11,119 nucleotides of DNA from an uncultured Bacilli bacterium (GTDB lineage: Bacteria > Bacillota_I > Bacilli_A > RF39 > UBA660): positions 1-11,119 of the forward strand of contig CALVXV010000029.1 of assembly GCA_944371685.1 (NCBI GenBank), written 5' to 3'. Position 1 is the stretch's first letter. Each line of letters opens with the position of its first letter. A model generated the notes under the pieces. It was not told the DNA's origin. It searched no databases and worked only from the letters and a program-made list of their open reading frames with translations. Made by a program: the position numbers and the translations under genes. This document shows, in pieces, positions 5,821 to 11,119 of the stretch.

Positions 5821-7332
5821 TTGGAAACGAACTCTACTTCTAAATTAATTAAGAATCTTGAAAGAAAAGGAATTACTTTTGGTTTTGGTGAAAAGCAATT
5901 GTTTAAAAAATATGATTATTATCAAGTTGTTAATGCATATAAAAATTTGTTTGTATTAGACGTTGAAAATATAGATAAGATAAGAGATAATATTCAAAAT
6001 AATATTGATATTGATAGATATAAAAAATATTATGGTATTTATTCAAATATTGTTGGAGATAGCTTATTTAAAGAAATTTGTAAAAAAATAATAAAAAAGT
6101 ATGGTTTAGATTATGATAAAAAGATGCCGATAAAAACTTTGGTGGCTGAAATAAAAAGAATTGATTATATTCATCATATTTATGCAGGAGGTACTAAATA
6201 TGGTGATTTTGTCAGGATGTATAAATTTGAACATGAACTTCGTTTGTTGTTACTTAGATATACTTTAATTATAGAAGAAAATATGAAAAATATATTTGTA
6301 TCAACACTTAATGATACTGAAAAGATAAATGCTAATTTTCTTTCTGATATTAATAATTATAATACTTCTGATGCTAGTAGTAATAGTTCTTTAGAAACTT
6401 TAAAATTGATAATTGATAAGCAAGGAAATAAACATTCTAAACCAATTCAACGAAAAAGAAAACAAAATATTACTGTTCCTTATTGGATATTGGTTAATGA
6501 ATTAGCTATGAATCAGACTTATAAAGCAATAAGTAATTTAAAGCCAGAAATTGAACGGAAAGTTTTTCAAAGGTGTGTTAATCATTTTACGAGATTGGAT
6601 ATAGATATTTTTGATAAAAATAAATCTGACATAGATATAAAAAAAGAAAATCGGTTAATTAATAGTTTTAAAATTATACTTTATTATATCGGAGAGTTTA
6701 GAAATATGCTTGCTCATAATCAACCGATTTATAGTTATAATATTAAAGATTGTAGTATGTGTGATTTTCCTAATATAAATTATGATTATCCTTCCAATTC
6801 TAAAAGGGAATTAACATTTGAAGAACAGTATAAAATAAATGCTAGTATGATGTATAATTTACAAAAGTTTTTTGGTATAGATAAATTTAATAGTCGTAAT
6901 TTAAAGGTGAATATAGATTTATCTTGGATTATATATGTTATATATAAGATTATTTCTACTATAGATAATAATACAAAGTTTTATGATGAATTACGAAAAA
7001 TATATATTAAGTATAATATTGTATTAACTGAATATGAATATCAGATTTCAAATTGTAAGTTATATGAAAAATTATTAGATAGATTGCAGGAGTTATATGA
7101 TATGGATTTTAATGCTTATGAAATAATAAATAGAGTAGAGTGCGGTTTGGCGTATAAGTCTATTTTTAAGAGTAATGAAAGAAAGCTGAAACAGAAATTA
7201 AAGGAAATAGAAAAAATTTCTAAAAAAGTAGTAGTTAAAAAAATTGGCTCAAAATATAATTTATTTTCCGGCAATCAAGTATATAAAAAGTATACTAATA
7301 TTGATGCTAGTTTTTTTAACCAAATAAAATAG
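5821..7332 (+). CDS. Abi_2/AbiF-type abortive infection protein with HEPN RNase motif
   Basis: The 503-residue protein resembles the Abi_2 family (AbiD/AbiF) of phage abortive infection proteins, HEPN-domain putative RNases. It shows the family's order: an N-terminal SKLIKNLERKGI segment, YKFEHELRLLLLRYTLIIEENMKNIF at about 134-160 in two parts (the conserved helix before a basic, aligned ...IE..M), VPYWILVNEL at 219-228, then the catalytic-type R-x4-H motif RNMLAH at 294-299. About 200 more residues follow, including a lysine-rich C-terminus (460-490), making it longer than the usual roughly 300-residue Abi_2 protein. The TTG start 5821 follows AAAGGCGGTGA at about 4-5 nt. Codons are AT-richer and richer in ATA than those of neighbours, suggesting acquisition. 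No toxin-partner protein is adjacent, but a putative small RNA lies downstream. Activity is inferred from family only. Confidence 0.82.
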   Translation: METNSTSKLIKNLERKGITFGFGEKQLFKKYDYYQVVNAYKNLFVLDVENIDKIRDNIQNNIDIDRYKKYYGIYSNIVGDSLFKEICKKIIKKYGLDYDKKMPIKTLVAEIKRIDYIHHIYAGGTKYGDFVRMYKFEHELRLLLLRYTLIIEENMKNIFVSTLNDTEKINANFLSDINNYNTSDASSNSSLETLKLIIDKQGNKHSKPIQRKRKQNITVPYWILVNELAMNQTYKAISNLKPEIERKVFQRCVNHFTRLDIDIFDKNKSDIDIKKENRLINSFKIILYYIGEFRNMLAHNQPIYSYNIKDCSMCDFPNINYDYPSNSKRELTFEEQYKINASMMYNLQKFFGIDKFNSRNLKVNIDLSWIIYVIYKIISTIDNNTKFYDELRKIYIKYNIVLTEYEYQISNCKLYEKLLDRLQELYDMDFNAYEIINRVECGLAYKSIFKSNERKLKQKLKEIEKISKKVVVKKIGSKYNLFSGNQVYKKYTNIDASFFNQIK

Positions 7333-7374
7333 TATGATTTTATGAAAAAGACATATAATATTATTGGTTACATA

Positions 7375-7403
7375 TTTACAATCTGTAATTGTTATGGTAT
7401 GAT
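7375..7403 (+). promoter_or_regulatory. Promoter of the putative small RNA
   Basis: TTTACA (7375-7380) and TATGAT (7398-7403) are exactly 17 bp apart. The -10 carries the extended TGn element (TGG at 7395-7397). Each box has one mismatch to consensus. No start codon with a ribosome site follows; instead two hairpins and a T tract do. Confidence 0.72.
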
Positions 7404-7409
7404 TTATAT

Positions 7410-7474
7410 GTAATTGAATTCCATATCATTTTGATATGAAATGGGGATTAAAGGAACTACGGTTTCTTTTTTCT
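7410..7474 (+). ncRNA. Putative small structured RNA downstream of the Abi gene
   Basis: The predicted transcript runs from about 7 nt after the TATGAT -10 to the T tract at 7467-7477, about 65 nt. It holds a 7-bp hairpin (CATATCA 7422-7428, loop TTT, 7432-7438), a G-rich single-stranded stretch (GGGG 7443-7446), and a terminator hairpin capped by a UACG tetraloop. Alternative pairing of CCAT (7421-7424) with ATGG (7441-7444) is possible. No credible ORF exists. Abi_2/AbiF-family genes have been reported to occur near a conserved structured RNA (the abiF RNA motif); I cannot test whether this matches that model. It may be an antitoxin or guide-like partner of the HEPN protein. The RNA is inferred from signals only. 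Confidence 0.6.
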
Positions 7475-7477
7475 TTT
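7450..7477 (+). terminator. Intrinsic terminator with UNCG tetraloop
   Basis: An 8-bp stem (AAAGGAAC 7450-7457 with 7462-7469, including one G-U pair) is closed by C(UACG)G, the very stable UNCG tetraloop. T's at 7467-7472 and 7474-7477 follow. It forms the 3' end of the putative small RNA. Confidence 0.78.
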
Positions 7478-7514
7478 ATGTAATAGGAAGTATGATGTTT
7501 TTTAGATAGGAATT

Positions 7515-7549
7515 AAAACATTTAGTGATTTACTAGATGTTTTTGTTTT
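7515..7549 (+). terminator. Second terminator in the Abi-uvrA gap
   Basis: A 12-bp stem (7515-7526 with 7532-7543, one G-U pair) with a 5-nt loop ends in a long T-rich tract interrupted by one G (to 7549). It sits directly before the uvrA-operon promoter and should block readthrough from the Abi/small RNA side. The stretch 7478-7514 between the two terminators shows nothing recognisable. Confidence 0.78.
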
Positions 7550-7555
7550 AAAATA

Positions 7556-7584
7556 TTGACAAACTTTTGTTCGTAATGTAGAAT
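7556..7584 (+). promoter_or_regulatory. Promoter of the DUF7666-like/uvrA unit
   Basis: An exact -35 TTGACA (7556-7561) and a -10 TAGAAT (7579-7584, one mismatch) are 17 bp apart. Its spacer holds a LexA-like site. Transcription would start near 7591 and cover the small gene and uvrA, for which no closer promoter is evident inside the small gene. Confidence 0.75.
7560..7573. promoter_or_regulatory. LexA/DinR SOS box
   Basis: CAAAC-TTTT-GTTCG matches the Gram-positive LexA site CGAAC-N4-GTTCG at 9 of 10 defined positions. It lies between the -35 and -10 of the promoter, where bound LexA would block RNA polymerase. uvrA, two genes later in the same unit, is a classic SOS gene in Bacillus (uvrBA), so position and target agree. 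Confidence 0.72.
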
Positions 7585-7593
7585 TATATGTGA

Positions 7594-7622
7594 TGAAAAG
7601 ATATTGACAAAGATGTTATAAT
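7594..7622 (+). promoter_or_regulatory. Possible second promoter before the DUF7666-like gene
   Basis: An extended -10 TGTTATAAT (7614-7622) contains an exact TATAAT. The hexamer 17 bp upstream is only TGAAAA (7594-7599). An exact TTGACA at 7604-7609 is too close (7 bp) to pair with it. Transcription would start near 7629 and escape the SOS box, giving basal expression. Confidence 0.4.
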
Positions 7623-7649
7623 AATGATAGTCGTTTTGGATGTGATAAA

Positions 7650-8108
7650 TTGTTTGTGATAGGATATAAAGGTTTTAATAAAGATTTGACAAATAGATAT
7701 GGAAATAAGTTTGAAGTTGGTAAGGTTTATCACGTAGATGGTGAAATTAAGTGGGGAAATTATGGTAATGGGTTTCATTTATGTGTGCATATTGAAGATT
7801 GTTTTAGATATGTCGATCCAAGTACATCGGTGATGACAGAGGTTATTGGGTTTGGAAAGTTACTGGAATATGACGATGAATATTATGGTTATTATGATAT
7901 GTATGTTTGTGAGAATTTAAAGGTTGTTAGAGTGATTCCTAGGGAGGAAATTATTAGTATGATGCTTAATGCTAATAGTTATAGAAAAGATAGATTTATT
8001 AGAGATTTTAATTTAACTGAAGAAGAACTTGAACTATTTAAAGGAGTTGGTATTGATGGACAAAATAGTAGTGAAGGGTGCAAGAGAAAACAATTTAAAA
8101 AATATTAA
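7650..8108 (+). CDS. Small DUF7666-like protein of unknown function
   Basis: The 152-residue protein has no signal peptide or membrane segment. It begins FVIGYKGFNKDLTNRYGNKFEVGKVYHVDG, then WGNYGNGFHLCVHIEDCFRY. The pattern YKGF..DL..R...YEVGK.Y..DG followed by GFH.C resembles the DUF7666 domain, common in phage and mobile regions and often near pentapeptide-type repeats; this is recognition by eye. The start is TTG 7650 behind GTGAT (7642-7646) at 3 nt, the same spacing of GGTGAT-type sites used by the STAS and pseudopilin genes; GTG 7656 is an alternative. It lies first in the putative SOS unit and overlaps uvrA by 53 bp, with the uvrA ribosome site inside it. Function is unknown; SOS induction suggests a damage or phage link. 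Confidence 0.72.
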   Translation: MFVIGYKGFNKDLTNRYGNKFEVGKVYHVDGEIKWGNYGNGFHLCVHIEDCFRYVDPSTSVMTEVIGFGKLLEYDDEYYGYYDMYVCENLKVVRVIPREEIISMMLNANSYRKDRFIRDFNLTEEELELFKGVGIDGQNSSEGCKRKQFKKY

Positions 8109-10869
8109 TATTACTTTACCTAAGAATAAGTTGATTGTAATGACTGGAGTTTCTGGAAGTGGTAAGAGTAGCTTAGCTTTTGATACAATTTATGCGGAAG
8201 GTCAAAGAAGATATATTGAGAGTTTGAGTGCCTATGCGAGACAATTTTTGGGTGGTTCTGAGAAACCTGATGTGGATAGTATAGATGGACTTTCACCGGC
8301 TATTAGTATTGATCAAAAAACGACTAATAAAAATCCACGTAGTACAGTTGGGACAGTTACAGAAATTTATGATTATTTAAGACTTTTGTATGCTCGTATT
8401 GGGGTGCCATATTGTCCTAAACATCATATACCCATTAGTAGTCAAAGTATCGAGGAAATGGTTAATGATGTTTTAAAGTTACCTGAGAGGACGAAAATTA
8501 AAGTTTTGGGACCAGTAGTGGCCTTAGAAAAGGGAACACATAAGGATTTACTTTTAAATTTACGTAAAGAAGGTTACGTTAGAGTTATTATTGATGGTAA
8601 GGAATATGATTTATCTGAGGATATTTCTTTAGAAAAAAATAAAAAACATACAATCGAGGTTGTGGTTGATAGATTAGTTATTAAACCAGAGATTAGAAGC
8701 AGACTTTACGAGAGTATGGAAGTAGCAACTAAGCTTGGCTGTGGTAAGTTATTAATTGACGTTGTGGGCGGCGAGAAGATGCTTATGAGTGAGACCTATG
8801 CTTGTCCAGAGTGTGATTTTTCACTTCCCGAGCTTGAGCCTAGGATGTTTTCGTTTAATGCACCATGGGGAGCTTGTCCAGAGTGTAAGGGACTTGGCAT
8901 TAAATATAAAATTGATGAGGATTTGATTATTCCGGATAAGAATTTAAGTATTAATGCTGGGGCTATTAGTGCTATTAATGTAGGTGATGATAATAATATT
9001 ACTTATACTAATTTACAGACGGCTTGCCAGCACCATGGTATTGATATGGACGTGCCGGTTAAAAATTTAACTAGGAAAGAGTTAGATATAGTTTTATATG
9101 GTAGTCCTGATTTATTAACTTTTAATTATACGTCTAAAGCAGGTAATAAAAGAACAACTAAGGGTTATTTTGAAGGAATTATTACTAATTTGGAAAGACG
9201 TTATATGGAGACTAAGAGTACTTGGATTAGGACTTGGATCGAAAATTATATGACAGAACTTAAGTGCCCAAAGTGTCATGGGGCGAGGCTTAATGATGAT
9301 GTTTTGGCGGTGCTTGTTGGTGGTAAAAATATTTATGAGATAACGCAACTTAGTATTAAGGATTTATATGTGTTTTTAAGTGATTTAAAGCTAACTAAAG
9401 AGCAAGAAGAAATATCTAATTTGATTTTAAAGGAAATTAAGTCTAGGCTTTCATTTTTAATTAATGTGGGGTTAGAATATTTGACTTTGGATCGTGAGGC
9501 TAAAACCCTTTCTGGTGGTGAGGCACAGAGAATTAGACTAGCTACACAAATTGGTTCACAATTAACGGGTGTTTTATATGTACTCGATGAACCTAGTATT
9601 GGGTTACATCAAAGGGATAATCAGAGGTTAATTAATTCGTTACTTAAAATGCGTGATTTAGGAAATACTTTGATTGTTGTTGAACACGATACGGATACGA
9701 TGTTGCAAGCAGATTATTTGGTTGATATTGGACCAGGTGCGGGAGTGCATGGTGGTAATGTGGTGGCTGAAGGAACACCTAAGGAAGTTATGGCTAATCC
9801 TAATAGTTTGACTGGTAAATATTTGACTGGTGAATTAAAGATTGAAGTACCTCAAAAAAGAAGAAAAGGAAATAAAAAATATTTAGAAATAGTGGGTGCT
9901 AAGGAAAATAATTTGAAAAATATTAAGGTTAAGTTTCCACTTGGGAAGTTTATTTGTGTGACGGGAGTGTCTGGAAGTGGTAAAAGTACTTTGGTAAATG
10001 AGATTTTGTATAAGGTTGTTTCTAATAATTTATATAAGTCTAAGGAGAAACCTGGAGCTTATAGGAGTGTTAAGGGACTTGAAAATATTGATAAGGTAGT
10101 TGATATTTCACAATCACCAATTGGTAGAACACCACGCAGTAACCCAGCTACTTATACATCGGTTTTTGATGATATTCGCGATGTTTTTGCAGAGACTAAA
10201 GAGGCTAAGATGCGAGGATATGATAAGGGTAGATTTTCATTTAATGTTAAAGGCGGAAGATGTGAAGCATGCTGGGGTGATGGAGTTAAGAAAATTGAGA
10301 TGCATTTTTTGCCAGATGTTTATGTGCCTTGTGAAGTATGTCATGGAACGCGTTATAATAGTGAGACTTTACAGATAAAATATAAAGGTAAGAGCATTTA
10401 TGATGTTTTAGAGATGACGGTTGAAGATGCTCTTAAGTTTTTTGAAAATGTACCAAAGATTAAAAATAAATTACAAATGCTTTCGGATGTTGGGCTTTCT
10501 TATATTAAACTTGGTCAAAGTGCGCCAACGCTTTCTGGTGGTGAAGCGGCAAGAGTTAAACTTGCTAAAGAGTTACAAAAGAAGCCAACTGGTAAGAGTT
10601 TGTTTATATTAGATGAACCAACGACAGGTTTACATAGTGATGATATTAAAAAGTTACTATTGATTTTAAATAGAATTGTCGATAATGGTGATACGGTTTT
10701 AGTTATTGAGCACAACTTGGATGTTATTAAGCAAGCTGATTATATTATTGATTTAGGACCAGAAGGCGGTGATGGTGGAGGTAATATTGTGGTTACTGGA
10801 ACACCAGAGGAAGTAGTTAAATGTCCTGATAGTTATACTGGTAAATTTTTGAAACCTTATTTAGAGTAA
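8056..10869 (+). CDS. uvrA: Excinuclease ABC subunit A
   Basis: UvrA is the damage-sensing ABC-type ATPase of nucleotide excision repair; it dimerises, loads UvrB on lesions and then leaves. The 937-residue protein (Bacillus about 957) is complete. It shows Walker A1 GVSGSGKS at 31-38, a zinc finger with C250/C253/C274/C277, ABC signature 1 LSGGEAQR at 485-492, Walker B1 D511/E512, Walker A2 at 637-644, a second zinc finger with C736/C739/C759/C762, signature 2 LSGGEAAR at 826-833 and Walker B2 D853/E854. Translation starts at ATG 8056 after AAGGAG (8041-8046); MDKIVVKGARENNLKN matches UvrA N-termini, whereas an upstream extension from 8029 does not. The start lies inside the preceding small gene. 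uvrB is not adjacent here. An SOS box upstream suggests LexA control. Confidence 0.98.
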   Translation: MDKIVVKGARENNLKNINITLPKNKLIVMTGVSGSGKSSLAFDTIYAEGQRRYIESLSAYARQFLGGSEKPDVDSIDGLSPAISIDQKTTNKNPRSTVGTVTEIYDYLRLLYARIGVPYCPKHHIPISSQSIEEMVNDVLKLPERTKIKVLGPVVALEKGTHKDLLLNLRKEGYVRVIIDGKEYDLSEDISLEKNKKHTIEVVVDRLVIKPEIRSRLYESMEVATKLGCGKLLIDVVGGEKMLMSETYACPECDFSLPELEPRMFSFNAPWGACPECKGLGIKYKIDEDLIIPDKNLSINAGAISAINVGDDNNITYTNLQTACQHHGIDMDVPVKNLTRKELDIVLYGSPDLLTFNYTSKAGNKRTTKGYFEGIITNLERRYMETKSTWIRTWIENYMTELKCPKCHGARLNDDVLAVLVGGKNIYEITQLSIKDLYVFLSDLKLTKEQEEISNLILKEIKSRLSFLINVGLEYLTLDREAKTLSGGEAQRIRLATQIGSQLTGVLYVLDEPSIGLHQRDNQRLINSLLKMRDLGNTLIVVEHDTDTMLQADYLVDIGPGAGVHGGNVVAEGTPKEVMANPNSLTGKYLTGELKIEVPQKRRKGNKKYLEIVGAKENNLKNIKVKFPLGKFICVTGVSGSGKSTLVNEILYKVVSNNLYKSKEKPGAYRSVKGLENIDKVVDISQSPIGRTPRSNPATYTSVFDDIRDVFAETKEAKMRGYDKGRFSFNVKGGRCEACWGDGVKKIEMHFLPDVYVPCEVCHGTRYNSETLQIKYKGKSIYDVLEMTVEDALKFFENVPKIKNKLQMLSDVGLSYIKLGQSAPTLSGGEAARVKLAKELQKKPTGKSLFILDEPTTGLHSDDIKKLLLILNRIVDNGDTVLVIEHNLDVIKQADYIIDLGPEGGDGGGNIVVTGTPEEVVKCPDSYTGKFLKPYLE

Positions 10870-10902
10870 ATACTAATTGTTTTAATGATTAGTATTTTTT
10901 TT
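10869..10902 (+). terminator. Terminator after uvrA
   Basis: A 9-bp perfect stem (AATACTAAT 10869-10877 with 10888-10896) starts at the last base of the uvrA stop codon. An eight-T tract (10895-10902) overlaps the end of the right arm. Confidence 0.85.
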
Positions 10903-10917
10903 AATTAACCTTTAGGA

Positions 10918-10940
10918 TGTATCACCGCAGAGGTGATACA
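10918..10940. repeat. Perfect 9-bp dyad next to the IS200 left end
   Basis: TGTATCACC (10918-10926) and its exact complement (10932-10940) enclose GCAGA. Five A's follow, so on the minus strand it would have a T tract before it rather than after it; it is not an obvious plus-strand terminator. It may be host flank or the outermost part of the IS; the exact IS tip cannot be placed from one end. Confidence 0.6.
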
Positions 10941-10946
10941 AAAAAC

Positions 10947-10963
10947 CACTCGCTATGCGAGTG
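10947..10963. repeat. IS200 left-end hairpin
   Basis: CACTCGC-TAT-GCGAGTG is a perfect 7-bp stem with a 3-nt loop. Compact hairpins near the tip are the TnpA recognition structures of the IS200/IS605 family. The A-rich bases before it (10941-10945) could be the guide sequence that pairs with the cleavage site. Confidence 0.68.
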
Positions 10964-10984
10964 AGATTAATACTTAAGTAAAAT

Positions 10985-11053
10985 GAGGGTATCGCGACAT
11001 GGTATAATGAGGTTGTTCAAGCCGAATTATACCAAGAAAGGAGCGATGCCCTC
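10985..11053 (+). promoter_or_regulatory. Structured tnpA leader with buried ribosome site and internal promoter
   Basis: Two nested stems are visible: GAGGGTATCGC (10985-10995) with 11043-11053, 11 bp with one G-U pair, and TGGTATAAT (11000-11008) with 11026-11034, 9 bp perfect. The tnpA ribosome site AAAGGAG (11037-11043) lies between the right arms, touching the outer stem. Hairpins that hide the tnpA ribosome site are known in IS200. The inner left arm is also an extended -10 promoter element (TGnTATAAT at 11000-11008). Confidence 0.65.
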
Positions 11054-11119
11054 TGGTAAATAGTTTACTATATTCAAAATGGATGTGCAAATATCATATA
11101 GTATTTATTATTAAAATTT
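11053..11119 (+). CDS. tnpA: IS200 transposase TnpA, N-terminus (partial)
   Basis: From about 11056 the frame reads VNSLLYSKWMCKYHIVFIIK, the hallmark N-terminus of IS200-type Y1 transposases (typically NSLSHTKW.CKYHIVF.PKYRRK). The catalytic HUH motif and tyrosine would lie beyond the window. The start is unresolved: no ATG, GTG or TTG opens this frame near the AAAGGAG site. The codon before VNS is CTG (11053), 9 nt from that site. The nearby ATG at 11046 is in another frame and stops after five codons. Either CTG is used, or the start codon is mutated. Confidence 0.72.
   Translation, partial: MVNSLLYSKWMCKYHIVFIIKI

Larger units (their letters stand above)
10941..11119 (+). mobile_element. 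IS200-type insertion sequence, left end (runs off the window)
   Basis: The region carries the three expected parts of an IS200 left side in order: a subterminal hairpin (10947-10963), a long structured leader (10985-11053), and the start of tnpA. IS200/IS605 elements have no terminal inverted repeats and no target duplications; they move as single strands using hairpins at the ends. The left tip is placed at 10941 only provisionally. It landed just downstream of the uvrA terminator, a harmless intergenic site. Confidence 0.75.

Noticed and set aside
7410..7480. Riboswitch for the DUF7666-like/uvrA unit
   Set aside because: A second terminator (7515-7549) and separate promoters lie between it and the gene, and I recognise no aptamer consensus.
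7333..7649. Type III toxin-antitoxin (ToxIN-like) RNA repeat array, or CRISPR array, beside the Abi gene
   Set aside because: No tandem or regularly spaced direct repeats are visible in the gap; only single hairpins.
8029..8055. Nine-residue N-terminal extension of UvrA
   Set aside because: UvrA proteins begin at MDKI.VKGARENNLKN; AAGGAG at 8041-8046 serves the ATG at 8056.
1..11119. Mycoplasma-type genetic code (TGA = Trp), suggested by the low G+C
   Set aside because: TGA ends the STAS and sigma genes and tryptophans in UvrA and the other proteins are TGG; frames are full length with the standard code.

Overview
The window is strongly AT-rich and uses TGA as a normal stop: the STAS and sigma-factor genes both end in TGA, and tryptophans are TGG. 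Its gene content (SpoIIIE/FtsK, a SpoIIAA-like STAS protein, a sporulation sigma factor, spoVAC-AD-AE, a LexA-type SOS box) points to an endospore-forming or formerly spore-forming member of the Firmicutes/Bacillota. The low G+C, short proteins and pared-down sporulation operons suggest an uncultured, genome-reduced Bacilli-type lineage rather than a Bacillus or Clostridium proper. That placement is inference.

Left part (1-3436): after the tail of an upstream gene and its terminator comes a membrane-anchored DNA translocase of the SpoIIIE/FtsK family with its own promoter and terminator. Next is a two-gene operon, a SpoIIAA-like anti-anti-sigma protein followed by a SigF-like sigma factor. 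The anti-sigma kinase gene spoIIAB, which normally lies between them, is missing. The serine of SpoIIAA that this kinase phosphorylates is an aspartate here. A Spo0A-box-like site lies upstream.

Middle part (3433-5714): a pseudopilin-like gene forms its own unit between a perfect-consensus housekeeping promoter and a terminator. It is followed by a compact spoVAC-spoVAD-spoVAE operon for dipicolinic acid transport. Its genes overlap by ATGA, and it is preceded by a textbook sigma-G-type promoter.

Right part (5715-11119): an AT-richer accessory block holds a 503-residue Abi_2/AbiF-type HEPN protein with an R-x4-H motif, preceded by a long perfect dyad. Just downstream is a promoter-hairpin-terminator unit that looks like a free-standing small RNA of about 65 nt. 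Then comes a unit driven by a promoter with a near-consensus LexA box between -35 and -10: a small DUF7666-like protein whose 3' end overlaps uvrA, and complete uvrA. After the uvrA terminator the window runs into the left end of an IS200-type insertion sequence, with a subterminal hairpin, a structured tnpA leader and the first codons of tnpA.

How it fits together: the left and middle genes belong to forespore development (chromosome translocation, forespore sigma control, DPA uptake). The right side combines defence (HEPN protein plus putative RNA), SOS repair (uvrA) and a mobile element. Most promising for new biology are the altered SpoIIAA/SigF switch without SpoIIAB, the Abi protein with its adjacent small RNA, and the SOS-controlled small gene fused by overlap to uvrA.
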